Of a DNA stretch of 64,000 nt, positions 10,466-20,412 are shown piece after piece. The stretch is from assembly GCF_001655615.1 (NCBI RefSeq), contig NZ_CP011567.1:1125001-1189000 (forward strand). The letters are read 5' to 3'. The DNA comes from Pseudomonas sp. GR 6-02. Its GTDB lineage: Bacteria; Pseudomonadota; Gammaproteobacteria; Pseudomonadales; Pseudomonadaceae. Under the pieces are notes generated by a model. The model had not been told where the DNA came from. It did not search any database and saw nothing but the letters and a program-made list of their open reading frames with translations. The position numbers were made by a program, and so were the translations under genes. The stretch's first letter is position 1; the number at the start of each line of letters is the position of its first letter.

Positions 10466-10578
10466 TTGCCACCTCCGATGATGGAGAGGCGGTGGGAGAG
10501 GGTGGATGGTGGGGCGTTATGCGATTGGGAATCGCGTTGAGGTAATAGCCAAATTTTGTACGGATCCATACTGCGCAT
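10462..10578 (-). CDS. 38-aa ORF coupled to the DUF3077 gene (leader peptide or microprotein)
   Basis: A short frame of 38 codons beginning MRSMDPYKIWLLPQRD and ending SIIGGGK. It has a strong ribosome binding site (AAGGAG, 7 nt before ATG), immediately after the large hairpin of the structured leader RNA. Its stop codon overlaps the DUF3077 start. The good start signal and exact coupling are the evidence that it is translated; nothing in the sequence gives a function. It may act only in cis, opening the DUF3077 start site. The longer frame from 10710 reads through the RNA hairpins and is not preferred. Confidence 0.55.
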   Translation of the reverse strand: MRSMDPYKIWLLPQRDSQSHNAPPSTLSHRLSIIGGGK

Positions 10579-10592
10579 TGCAAAGCTCCTTA

Positions 10593-10800
10593 ATTTGAAG
10601 AGCTGCCACAATTCGTTACCAAGCGAATGGGTGGCAGCTGTGCGCAGGTTGGTAAACCGGGAAATCAAGGAAACCGGCACGCCCGAAGACGTCCCACGCA
10701 CAGCCGCCATAACGCAGATCGCAGGCGAAAAAAAAGCGCCTGCGGACGCATGGCACTGTTGCGCAGTGATTTACCTCGGGTTACCAAGCCCGGTCGCTGA
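10593..10800 (-). ncRNA. Structured leader RNA, C4-antisense-RNA-like (tentative)
   Basis: On the minus strand this stretch folds into a series of hairpins: 10777-10792 (CGGG/CCCG, loop with TTGGTAA), 10754-10768 (CACTG/CAGTG), 10721-10743 (GCAGGCG/CGCCTGC), 10676-10695 (UUCG-type loop) and a large one at 10601-10639 (AGCTGCCAC/GTGGCAGCT, with an inner ATTCG/CGAAT helix and a TTGGTAA loop). A single-stranded TTACCAA at 10649-10655 is exactly complementary to both TTGGTAA loops, so loop-loop or pseudoknot pairing is possible. The layout reminds me of phage-derived C4 antisense RNA seen in Pseudomonas chromosomes; that family name is from memory and needs a covariance search. The RNA ends just before the small ORF. 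Confidence 0.5.
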
Positions 10801-11033
10801 ATTTGCAGCGACGGTGGGAGGGTATCGTGCAGACCCTTTTCCTGCAACCTTCGAGAGCGCTGGGTGATTATATGATCAGTCACAGAGGATATTCGGGTGA
10901 TGAAGAAGGGGCGGAGGAATGGAGAAAGGTGTGCTGCGTCATGAAACACATTGAAACAGGGTAATGCCATCTGTCTGCGGGTTACATATTTGCGCTTCGG
11001 GTCATTCCGGATTTACCTCATAATCGCGCGCTT
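10801..11033. other. Gene-free stretch between two divergent units
   Basis: No credible coding frame is seen. The stretch should hold the minus-strand promoter for the structured RNA and the plus-strand promoter for the XRE-ImmA cassette. A CATAAT hexamer at 11019-11024 could be a -10 element of the latter, but no good -35 sits at the right distance. Confidence 0.4.
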
Positions 11034-11078
11034 CTACCGTCGGTAGCTCTGCTTCTCTACTAATCTGTAGTCGCTACC
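11034..11078 (+). promoter_or_regulatory. Cluster of CTAC/GTAG palindromes, candidate operator
   Basis: A perfect 13-bp palindrome CTACCGTCGGTAG (11034-11046) is followed by CTAC-N6-GTAG (11057-11070) and the overlapping GTAG-N3-CTAC (11067-11077). The half-sites recur on one side of the DNA within 45 bp, just 32 bp before the first ORF of a cassette that encodes an XRE-type DNA-binding protein. Autoregulation by that protein is the natural reading, but is inference. Confidence 0.45.
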
Positions 11079-11109
11079 ACCAGACCTTTAATAGCCAAGG
11101 AGAAAGGCA

Positions 11110-11205
11110 ATGCCAGATAACTGGAACCAGCGTCAGTCGGATGCATCTGTTAAAGATGCTCTCGAACGTTTACTGGCCCCATCTGATTTGCCTGCGACCC
11201 TATGA
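11110..11205 (+). CDS. 31-aa ORF heading the XRE-ImmA/PIN cassette
   Basis: A short frame, MPDNWNQRQSDASVKDALER followed by LLAPSDLPATL, with a good ribosome binding site (AAGGAGAAAGGCA before ATG). Its TGA overlaps the ATG of the XRE-ImmA gene (ATGA at 11202-11205). The peptide is amphipathic and soluble, without a membrane segment. Its position as a translationally coupled first gene suggests it is real; it could be a microprotein partner or simply a coupling leader. I do not recognise a family. Confidence 0.55.
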   Translation: MPDNWNQRQSDASVKDALERLLAPSDLPATL

Positions 11206-12338
11206 GCCAAGCTGCCTTCGTCAATCCAAGCCTGCTCACATGGTCTCGTGAGCGCGCAGGTCTCTCCACTGAGCAGGTTGCTAAAAAGCTGCCAGTGAAA
11301 CCTGATCGAGTAGAGGAATGGGAGGCTGGCGAGACCAAACCTACATTCCTTCAGGCTCAAAAGTGGGCGAATGTCGCTCACATCCCGTTTGGTTTCCTGT
11401 TTCTTCAGCAGCCGCCCGTCGAACAATTGCCTTTGCCTGATCTGCGGACCGTCGGTGGGATTGCACCTCAACGTCCCAGTCTGGAACTGTTGGACACCGT
11501 GAGGGATGCCATACGTAAGCAGGATTGGTATCTGGAGTATCTGCAACACCAGGAGCATCAGCCGCTGGCTTTTGTAGCTCGCTTCAATAGCCGATCTCAA
11601 GTCAGAGAGGTGGTGGACGATATCCGCCGAATCCTTGGCGTGAATCCTGACATTGCTCGATTGGATTACGAAAAATACAGCCGTGCCTTGATCGATGCCG
11701 CAGAAATGGCTGGAGTTTTGGTTATGCGCAGTGGCATTGCGCTAGGGAATACTCATCGCAAACTTGAAGTGAGCGAGTTTCGGGGGTTTGCCATCAGTAA
11801 TGCCTACGCCCCCGTTGTATTCATCAACAGTTCCGATGCCCCCACCGCCAGGCTGTTCACATTACTTCACGAGCTGGCCCATATATGGATTGGTAGCAGT
11901 GGTGTGTCTGACGGAAACACTGCAAATGGTCGAGACGAGGAGCGTTTCTGCAATGCAGTGGCAGGTGAATTTCTGGCTCCTGAAGCCCAATTCCGTGCCA
12001 TGTGGAACGCAGATGTTAACTGGGAAGACAATTTAGCTCTGCTGGCCACTCGGTTTCACATCAGTAAATTAGCTGTCGGTCGCCGCGCACTGGATCTTGG
12101 TTATATAAGCCAAGCACTTTATAGCGCTTACTATCGAATGATCCTCAAGGCTTTCCAGGATGAAAAAGGTGGAGCGGGTGACTATTACCGTAACGCCACC
12201 GCGAAAAACAGCCCTCGCCTAAGCAAGGCAGTGCTGACTGAAGCAATGAGTGGCCGGATGCTGCTACGCGAGGCGGGAAGTTTGCTCGGCGTGCAACCTG
12301 CTAAATTAAGGACTCTAGCCAACAAGATTACGGAATGA
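11202..12338 (+). CDS. XRE-family HTH / ImmA-IrrE metallopeptidase fusion
   Basis: 378 aa. An N-terminal XRE helix-turn-helix (about residues 10-68; RERAGLSTEQVAKKL then VEEWEAGETKPT) is followed by a linker and an ImmA/IrrE (DUF955) zinc peptidase domain with HELAH at 223-227 and the downstream glutamate E256 in ERFCNAVAGEFLAP. Proteins with this layout act as repressors or as proteases that cleave a repressor, and are common in toxin-antitoxin and mobile-element regulation. The gene overlaps the 31-aa ORF upstream and the DUF4411 gene downstream, both by ATGA, so all three are translated together. Codon use is more AT-rich than the flanking core genes, suggesting acquisition. Confidence 0.9.
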   Translation: MSQAAFVNPSLLTWSRERAGLSTEQVAKKLPVKPDRVEEWEAGETKPTFLQAQKWANVAHIPFGFLFLQQPPVEQLPLPDLRTVGGIAPQRPSLELLDTVRDAIRKQDWYLEYLQHQEHQPLAFVARFNSRSQVREVVDDIRRILGVNPDIARLDYEKYSRALIDAAEMAGVLVMRSGIALGNTHRKLEVSEFRGFAISNAYAPVVFINSSDAPTARLFTLLHELAHIWIGSSGVSDGNTANGRDEERFCNAVAGEFLAPEAQFRAMWNADVNWEDNLALLATRFHISKLAVGRRALDLGYISQALYSAYYRMILKAFQDEKGGAGDYYRNATAKNSPRLSKAVLTEAMSGRMLLREAGSLLGVQPAKLRTLANKITE

Positions 12339-12832
12339 ATCATTTACTTGACGCTAACACACTGATCGAAGCCAAGAACCGTTACTACGGGATGGCTATC
12401 TGTCCTGGCTTCTGGCAATGGTTACTGCTAAAAAATAAAGCATTGGCTTTAGCCAGTATTGGACCTGTAATGGATGAGCTAACAAAAGGGCATGACGACC
12501 TGGCGGGTTGGGCGAAGGACAATTCTGATTTCTTTCACTCCACCACCGATAAGGATACGCAACTGGCATTCGCGCAGGTTGCGGGGCTTGTGGCTGGTCA
12601 AGCGCCTAAGATGAAAATAGGCGCAATGGAAGAGTTTTTAGCGGGGGCTGACCCATGGTTAATTGCGAAAGCGTTGACTACAGGGGCTACAGTCGTTACT
12701 CATGAAGTGCTGAATCTCGACGCAAAACGGAAATTTATTATTCCTAATATTTGCCAGGAGCTTGATGTTCCTTATTTGAATACGTTTGAGTTGTTGCATA
12801 GGCTTGAAGCGAGGTTTGTGTTGCCTGCTTAA
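12335..12832 (+). CDS. DUF4411 family PIN-like protein (putative toxin)
   Basis: 165 aa with the pattern of a PIN-fold nuclease: D6 (LLDANTLIEAK), E48 (PVMDELTKG) and D106 (AGADPWLIAKAL), followed by GATVVTHE. These acidic residues would bind the metal in the active site. DUF4411 genes are often found next to XRE-ImmA/IrrE genes, as here, and are regarded as putative toxins of type II-like modules. Its start overlaps the stop of the upstream gene. Nuclease activity and toxicity are inferred from the fold only. AT-rich codons again point to horizontal origin. Confidence 0.85.
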   Translation: MNHLLDANTLIEAKNRYYGMAICPGFWQWLLLKNKALALASIGPVMDELTKGHDDLAGWAKDNSDFFHSTTDKDTQLAFAQVAGLVAGQAPKMKIGAMEEFLAGADPWLIAKALTTGATVVTHEVLNLDAKRKFIIPNICQELDVPYLNTFELLHRLEARFVLPA

Positions 12833-12943
12833 TTTATTCAAAAGTTGGTGGTTTTTACGCAGAGTGCTCTGCCGCGCTTTTCGCTTGTTTTTCACAGAAT
12901 GCTTTTCAAATACAGCTGCTCAATCGTCTGCGTCGCTCCGAAA

Positions 12944-13033
12944 TCAGCCGCCAATCTCCAGTAGCTCCCGTAAGCGTTTATCGATCAGACCTTCCCAGTT
13001 TGCAATTGCTCGCGTCGTTGGTCGATCCCGCTA
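12944..13033 (-). pseudogene. Possible gene remnant (C-terminal fragment)
   Basis: In one minus-strand frame about 27 codons (RPTTRAIANWEGLIDKRLRE followed by LLEIGG and a stop) look like the natural end of a protein. Two stops lie directly upstream and no start is present. It may be the tail of a deleted gene at the edge of the acquired cassette; it could also be chance. Confidence 0.2.
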
Positions 13034-13069
13034 TCATGCAGGGCGTAGATCACGAATGTAGATAACGCT

Positions 13070-13474
13070 ATGCCAAGATTGTCATTCGCCGTCAGGGTTT
13101 TGTTCGCATGCTGCCTTTTCATTGCAACCGCTAATCACATCCGTGCAGACGTTTCGCATGGATTGCTCTGGGACTACGGATACGGGCCTGACGCTTACTT
13201 GGGTAGCCGTATTTTCTGGGGAGCGCTTACGTTTTTTGATCCGCTTGCAGCACTGTTACTTTTCATCAAACCAAGAGCCGGAATCGTGCTCACGGTAGCG
13301 ATTATTTTGGTCGACGTAACCCATAACACTTTTTACGTCGCATTGAAGCAACAGTGGCTGGAGCCCTTCTACCTGTCCCAGGTAGCTTTCCTTATCGTAG
13401 TATCCCTACTCTCACCCATCGCTTGGAATGGCCCGATTCGGGACGTAGCGCTCACCAATCCAGTCCGACTGTGA
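13070..13474 (+). CDS. Small membrane protein, unknown function
   Basis: 134 aa with an N-terminal hydrophobic stretch (about 6-24) that may be a first span or an uncleaved signal, and three further predicted spans at about 47-66, 70-92 and 103-122. The aromatic-rich loop DYGYGPDAYLGSR follows the first span. No catalytic motif is seen. The frame is well isolated, with no gene overlapping on the other strand. I do not recognise the family. Confidence 0.55.
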   Translation: MPRLSFAVRVLFACCLFIATANHIRADVSHGLLWDYGYGPDAYLGSRIFWGALTFFDPLAALLLFIKPRAGIVLTVAIILVDVTHNTFYVALKQQWLEPFYLSQVAFLIVVSLLSPIAWNGPIRDVALTNPVRL

Positions 13475-13621
13475 TTCGCTCCATTTATGAGGTGGAAGCT
13501 CTTCGATCTCAATCGCCCGCTGCCCATTTTTCGCTGCGCAGTGAACCTGCGAAGAGCCAGTTCTTGCGACCTGGCCCACGGTCCGGTTATCGGGCGTTCC
13601 AGCTTTTTAGGTCGCCCGCCT

Positions 13622-13951
13622 TTATTGAATGTCTTTTAAATAATCCTTGAGCGCGATGAGCGGACCATCAAGCTGCCCCATCGTCTGAATACCGGCAAAT
13701 TCACCCGCCAACCTCTGCAACTCCCGCCCCAACGGCTTATCCACGCCGCCGATAGCTTCCAACGCCAACCCCACACACTCATCCACCTTCACCTGAATCG
13801 CCTCAACATCCCCCCGCCGCACCAGCAACTCAAACACATCCCGCTGGTAATCACCCATGACCAGATCATCACGCAAAATCGGACTTGAATCTTCCGTCTC
13901 GTAAGCCAGTTTCAGGGAGAAGAGGGCGACGCTTTCCAGCTGCAATTCCAT
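13622..13951 (-). CDS. Conserved-looking soluble protein, unknown function
   Basis: 109 aa, acidic and mostly helical by composition, starting MELQLESVALFSLKLAYETE. The start at 13951 is chosen because AAGGA lies about 9 nt upstream on the minus strand; the upstream extension from 14038 has a low-quality sequence and no ribosome binding site. No domain is recognised. It reads alone, between a membrane protein gene and the tRNA-Leu terminator. Confidence 0.6.
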   Translation of the reverse strand: MELQLESVALFSLKLAYETEDSSPILRDDLVMGDYQRDVFELLVRRGDVEAIQVKVDECVGLALEAIGGVDKPLGRELQRLAGEFAGIQTMGQLDGPLIALKDYLKDIQ

Positions 13952-14074
13952 GAGGGAATCCTTGTGAAATGTTCCACCGGTGCGGGACGTGCGTAAGAGA
14001 AGCAGGATCAAAAGATCGCAACCTTCGGCAGCCGTCACACGACAGCGGTGCGGGCAATGGCTTTTCTACAGGCG

Positions 14075-14103
14075 AAAAAAAAGGCCTTGCTAAGCAAGAC
14101 CTT
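14075..14103 (-). terminator. Terminator of the tRNA-Leu gene
   Basis: On the minus strand AAGGTCTTGC pairs with GCAAGGCCTT around a TTA loop (one wobble) and continues into a run of T. It lies 9 nt after the tRNA 3' end. Confidence 0.85.
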
Positions 14104-14112
14104 TCTTAATTT

Positions 14113-14197
14113 TGGTGCCCCGAGGGAGACTCGAACTCCCACTCCTTTCGAAAACGGATTTTGAATCCGCCGCGTCTACCAATTCCGCCATCAGGGC
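14113..14197 (-). tRNA. tRNA-Leu (anticodon CAA)
   Basis: 85 nt including an encoded CCA end. The acceptor stem GCCCTGA/TCGGGGC, the D-loop AATTGGTAGACGC, the anticodon arm GGATTCAAAATCC with CAA, the long variable arm of class II tRNAs and the T-arm GGGAGTTCGAGTCTCCC are all readable. It would decode UUG. Confidence 0.97.
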
Positions 14198-14210
14198 TCA
14201 ATGGCGGCGA

Positions 14211-14239
14211 AGTATAGAGAGGTGAATACCGCTGGTCAA
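14211..14239 (-). promoter_or_regulatory. Sigma-70 promoter of tRNA-Leu
   Basis: On the minus strand TTGACC (-35) and TATACT (-10) are separated by exactly 17 bp, and the -10 ends 13 bp before the mature tRNA. This is a near-consensus housekeeping promoter. Confidence 0.8.
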
Positions 14240-14304
14240 TCAGGTACATGGAGAATTTTTGATATTTCCGCTAGACTTCCCGGCCCTGCTAGACGAACCC
14301 CATC

Positions 14305-16484
<2,180 letters not shown>

Positions 16485-16527
16485 GTTTTCTGACCCCAAG
16501 ATTCAACATTTGCAACTGGAGTGCTAA

Positions 16528-16863
16528 ATGAGCTTTTTTATCTCTAATGCCATGGCTGACGCTGCTGCACCTGCGGCAGGCCCGATGGGCGGCGGCTTTG
16601 AGTGGATTTTCCTGGTCGGTTTCCTGGTCATCTTCTACCTGATGATCTGGCGTCCACAGGCCAAGCGCGCCAAAGAGCAGAAGAACCTGCTGAGCAGCCT
16701 GCAAAAAGGTGACGAAGTTGTGACCACCGGTGGTATCGCCGGCAAAATCACCAAAGTGTCCGACGACTTCGTGGTTCTGGAAGTTTCCGACACCGTTGAA
16801 ATGAAGTTCCAGAAAGGTGCCATCGCCGCCACGCTGCCAAAAGGCACGCTCAAAGCGATCTAA
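16528..16863 (+). CDS. yajC: Preprotein translocase accessory subunit YajC
   Basis: 111 aa. A single membrane span (about residues 22-43; EWIFLVGFLVIFYLMIW) is followed by RPQAKRAKEQ and a small cytosolic beta-domain (LQKGDEVVTTGGIAGKI). YajC associates with SecDF and the SecYEG channel. The gene sits between tgt and secD, the usual order in gammaproteobacteria. Confidence 0.96.
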   Translation: MSFFISNAMADAAAPAAGPMGGGFEWIFLVGFLVIFYLMIWRPQAKRAKEQKNLLSSLQKGDEVVTTGGIAGKITKVSDDFVVLEVSDTVEMKFQKGAIAATLPKGTLKAI

Positions 16864-16926
16864 GTTACAACTTCTACTCAATCGACGGGGCGCGCAAGGC
16901 GCCCCGCGTCATAAGCGGGCGGCGTG

Positions 16927-18795
16927 ATGCTGAACAAATACCCTCTGTGGAAATACATTCTGATCCTGGCGGTGCTGGCGGTCGGTCTGATTTATTCCGC
17001 TCCCAATCTATATCCTGATGACCCGGCCATTCAGGTCAGCGGTGCAAGCACTGCGCTGCAAGTCAATCAGGCTGATCTGGACCGTGTGAGCACCGCGCTC
17101 AAGGAATCCGGGATCAACGTCAAGGCGGCCACGCTGGCGGCAAACGGCAAGGGCGGTCTGATTCGCCTGGTCAAGGCCGAAGACCAGTTGCCAGCCAAAG
17201 ACGTTGTGCGCAAGGCATTGGGCGATGACTACGTCGTTGCACTGAACCTGGCGCAAACCACCCCGCAATGGCTGCGCAGCCTGGGCGCGCACCCGATGAA
17301 GCTGGGTCTGGACTTGTCCGGTGGTGTGCACTTCCTGCTGGAAGTGGACATGGACAAAGCCCTCGACGCACGCCTGAAAGTCTACGAAGGCGATGTGAAG
17401 AGCCTGTTGCGCAAAGAGAAACTGCGCTATCGCAGCCTGCCGCAACTGGGCGGTGCCATTCAGCTGGGCTTCACTGATGAAGACTCCCGCGAACAGGCCC
17501 GTGCGCTGATCCGCAAGAACTTCAACGATTTCGACATTGTTCCGGCCGACCTCAATGGCCAACCGGTACTGCGTCTGGCGATGACCCCGGCCAAGCTGGC
17601 GGAAATCCGCGAATACTCCATCAAGCAGAACTTGACCACGGTACGTAACCGCGTCAACGAGCTGGGTGTTGCCGAACCTATCGTTCAGCGCCAGGGCGCC
17701 AACCGCATCGTGGTTGAGCTGCCGGGCGTGCAAGACACCGCAGAAGCCAAGCGTATCCTCGGCAAGACGGCCAACCTGGAGTTCCGTCTGGCGGCTGAGC
17801 CTGGCGCTTCGAAAGCCACTTCCGAGGAATTCGAGTTCCGTGAAGGCAAGCGTCCTCCGGCTCTGATCGAGCGTGGCCTGATCATCACCGGTGACCAGGT
17901 GACTGACGCCAAGGCCGGCTTCGGCGAGCACGGTACGCCAGAAGTGAACATCCGTCTGGATGGCCACGGTGGCGAGCTGATGAGTCGTGCGACTCGCAGC
18001 AACGTCGGCCGCAGCATGGCGGTGATCTTCATCGAACAGCGTCCGGTCACCACTTACGTCAAGCAAGTGGTCAACGGCGTCGAGAAAGACGTGCCGGTCC
18101 AGACGTTCAAGGAAGAGAAGAAGATCATCAGCCTGGCGACCATCCAGTCGCCGCTGGGTGCCCAGTTCCGCATCACTGGCCTGAACGGCCAGGGCGAATC
18201 GTCCGAGCTGGCGCTGTTGCTGCGTGCCGGTGGTCTGGCGGCTCCGATGTACTTCGCTGAAGAGCGCACCATTGGCCCAAGCCTGGGTGCCGACAACATC
18301 ACCAAAGGTATCGATGCATCGTTGTGGGGCATGCTGTTTGTCTCGCTGTTCATCATGGCCATCTACCGCTTCTTCGGCCTCATCGCCACCGTTGCGCTGG
18401 CAGTGAACATGGTGATGCTGCTGGCCTTGATGTCGCTGCTGGGTGCAACGCTGACCCTGCCGGGTATCGCCGGTATCGTATTGACCATGGGTATGGCGGT
18501 CGACGCCAACGTCCTGATCTTCTCGCGGATACGTGAAGAGATCGCGGCCGGCATGACCGTACAACGGGCAATCAACGAAGGCTTCGGCCGGGCATTCACC
18601 GCGATTCTCGACGCCAACCTGACAACCTTGTTGGTGGGCGGGATTCTCTTTGCCATGGGCACCGGCCCGGTCAAGGGTTTCGCCGTGACCATGTCCCTCG
18701 GGATCTTTACCTCGATGTTCACGGCCATCATGGTGACCCGCGCGATGGTCAACCTGATCTTCGGCGGTCGTGACTTCAAGAAGTTGTGGATTTAA
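16927..18795 (+). CDS. secD: Protein translocase subunit SecD
   Basis: 622 aa. One N-terminal membrane span (about 6-26), a large periplasmic P1 region and five C-terminal spans form half of the SecDF proton-driven translocase that helps pull proteins through SecYEG. The LGLDLSGGVHFLLEV motif and the GMAVDANVLIFSRIREE motif near the C-terminus, with its functional aspartate, are present. I chose the ATG at 16927; an overlapping GTG at 16924 would add one residue, and no strong ribosome binding site favours either. It is followed 9 nt later by secF. Confidence 0.96.
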   Translation: MLNKYPLWKYILILAVLAVGLIYSAPNLYPDDPAIQVSGASTALQVNQADLDRVSTALKESGINVKAATLAANGKGGLIRLVKAEDQLPAKDVVRKALGDDYVVALNLAQTTPQWLRSLGAHPMKLGLDLSGGVHFLLEVDMDKALDARLKVYEGDVKSLLRKEKLRYRSLPQLGGAIQLGFTDEDSREQARALIRKNFNDFDIVPADLNGQPVLRLAMTPAKLAEIREYSIKQNLTTVRNRVNELGVAEPIVQRQGANRIVVELPGVQDTAEAKRILGKTANLEFRLAAEPGASKATSEEFEFREGKRPPALIERGLIITGDQVTDAKAGFGEHGTPEVNIRLDGHGGELMSRATRSNVGRSMAVIFIEQRPVTTYVKQVVNGVEKDVPVQTFKEEKKIISLATIQSPLGAQFRITGLNGQGESSELALLLRAGGLAAPMYFAEERTIGPSLGADNITKGIDASLWGMLFVSLFIMAIYRFFGLIATVALAVNMVMLLALMSLLGATLTLPGIAGIVLTMGMAVDANVLIFSRIREEIAAGMTVQRAINEGFGRAFTAILDANLTTLLVGGILFAMGTGPVKGFAVTMSLGIFTSMFTAIMVTRAMVNLIFGGRDFKKLWI

Positions 18796-18804
18796 GGGGC
18801 TGCC

Positions 18805-19719
18805 ATGTTACGTACAATCAACTTCATGGGCGTTCGCAACTTTGCGTTCGGCGTCACATTGTTCCTTACCGCGCTGGCAATGTTCAGTGTCTTTCATAAG
18901 GGCATGAACTGGGGCCTGGACTTCACCGGCGGTACGCTCATCGAGCTGACCTACGAGCGTCCGGCCGATGTCACCAAGGTGCGTGAGCAACTGGCTACAG
19001 CCGGTTATCACGAAGCCATCGTGCAGAACTTCGGTGCGACTACCGATCTTCTGGTGCGCATGCCTGGCGAAGACCCGCAACTGGGTCACCAGGTGGCTGA
19101 AGCGCTGCAGAAAGTCGGCGGCGACAACCCGGCTCAGGTCAAGCGTGTCGAGTTCGTCGGCCCGCAGGTGGGTGAAGAACTGCGCGACCAGGGCGGCCTC
19201 GGCATGCTGATGGCGCTGGGCGGCATCCTGATCTACCTGGCTTTCCGCTTTCAGTGGAAGTTTGCGGTCGGTGCGATCGTGTCCTTGATCCACGACGTTA
19301 TCGTGACCGTCGGTATCCTGTCGTTCTTCCAGATCACCTTCGACCTGACGGTGCTGGCGGCGGTACTGGCGATCATCGGTTACTCGCTCAACGACACCAT
19401 CGTGGTATTCGACCGGGTTCGTGAGAACTTCCGCGTCCTGCGCAAGGCCAGCCTGATCGAGAACATCAACATCTCGACCACGCAAACCCTGCTGCGGACC
19501 ATGGCGACGTCGATCTCCACCTTGCTGGCGATCGCGGCCCTGTTGTTCTTCGGTGGCGACAACCTGTTCGGTTTCTCCATTGCCCTGTTCATCGGTGTTC
19601 TGGCGGGTACTTACTCCTCGATCTACATCGCGAACGTGGTGCTGATCTGGCTGAACCTGAACAGCGAAGACCTGATTCCTGTGGCGACGAGCGAGAAGGA
19701 AGTCGACGACCGTCCATAA
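18805..19719 (+). CDS. secF: Protein translocase subunit SecF
   Basis: 304 aa with six membrane spans and the GLDFTGGTLIEL motif after the first span. The second hallmark is GYSLNDTIVVFDRVRENFR, whose aspartate takes part in proton-coupled movement in the SecDF complex. AAGGGGCTGCC before the ATG serves as ribosome binding site. Last gene of the queA-tgt-yajC-secD-secF unit, closed by a strong terminator. Confidence 0.96.
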   Translation: MLRTINFMGVRNFAFGVTLFLTALAMFSVFHKGMNWGLDFTGGTLIELTYERPADVTKVREQLATAGYHEAIVQNFGATTDLLVRMPGEDPQLGHQVAEALQKVGGDNPAQVKRVEFVGPQVGEELRDQGGLGMLMALGGILIYLAFRFQWKFAVGAIVSLIHDVIVTVGILSFFQITFDLTVLAAVLAIIGYSLNDTIVVFDRVRENFRVLRKASLIENINISTTQTLLRTMATSISTLLAIAALLFFGGDNLFGFSIALFIGVLAGTYSSIYIANVVLIWLNLNSEDLIPVATSEKEVDDRP

Positions 19720-19748
19720 CGGTTATCTTTTTCCTGCTGCAAGCCGAG

Positions 19749-19779
19749 AAGGCGCGAGTGTTGAACTCGCGCCTTTTTT
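19749..19779 (+). terminator. Terminator after secF
   Basis: AAGGCGCGAGT pairs perfectly with ACTCGCGCCTT around a 5-nt loop, followed by a T-run. It lies 29 nt after the secF stop. Confidence 0.93.
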
Positions 19780-19839
19780 CATGCTCCAAGGCTGGGAGAA
19801 GCGCGGGTTTGTCCCGTCTGTTATAGCCAGGAGGTTCAT

Positions 19840-20388
19840 GTGAACAAGTCGTTGCTGGTTGGTGCGGTATTGGGTGCTGTCGGTGTGACTGCCGGTGGTG
19901 CTGTTGCCACCTACAAACTGGTTAAAAGCGGCCCTGAGTATGCACAAGTGCTGGCCGTTGAACCGGTCAAGACACAAATCAAGACTCCACGTGAAGTGTG
20001 CAAGGACGTTACGGTGACCCGGCAAGCGCCGGTGAAAGACCAACACCAGATCGCCGGTACGGTGGTCGGCGCCCTGGCTGGTGGCCTGTTGGGCAATCAG
20101 ATCGGCGGCGGTACAGGCAAGAAAATCGCCACAGTGGCCGGTGCGGTCGGCGGCGGTTATGCGGGTAACAAGGTGCAGGAAGGCATGCAGGAGCGTGACA
20201 CCTACACCACGACTCAGACTCGCTGTAACACGGTCAATGACATCAGCGACAAGGTCGTAGGCTACGACGTTCGTTATTCGCTGGACGGCAAGGAAGGCAA
20301 GGTGCGGATGGATCGCGATCCAGGCAATCAGATTCCGGTCGACAAGGATGGCAAGCTGATCCTGGGGCAGAACGAACCGGCCCGGTAA
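19840..20388 (+). CDS. Glycine-zipper 2TM-domain envelope protein (SlyB-like)
   Basis: 182 aa with a GTG start preceded by CAGGAGG. An N-terminal hydrophobic segment (about 4-27) anchors or exports it. The central AGTVVGALAGGLLGNQIGGG and VAGAVGGGYAGNKVQ stretch (about 72-111) is the glycine-zipper repeat of the Rick_17kDa/SlyB group; the rest is hydrophilic. No lipobox cysteine is seen near the N-terminus, so it is not an evident lipoprotein. Homologues follow secF in other Pseudomonas. Likely envelope-associated; function unknown. Confidence 0.85.
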   Translation: MNKSLLVGAVLGAVGVTAGGAVATYKLVKSGPEYAQVLAVEPVKTQIKTPREVCKDVTVTRQAPVKDQHQIAGTVVGALAGGLLGNQIGGGTGKKIATVAGAVGGGYAGNKVQEGMQERDTYTTTQTRCNTVNDISDKVVGYDVRYSLDGKEGKVRMDRDPGNQIPVDKDGKLILGQNEPAR

Positions 20389-20412
20389 TGAGCTGAGCGT
20401 CTACTCAAAAAG

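Noticed and set aside
10665..10970. 101-codon minus-strand frame over the structured RNA
   Set aside because: It runs through the perfect hairpins and has a low-complexity, unlikely sequence; the RNA explains the conservation better.
14113..14197. tRNA-Leu as an attachment site of an integrated element covering the accessory region
   Set aside because: No second copy of the tRNA 3' end was found upstream, and no integrase gene is present.
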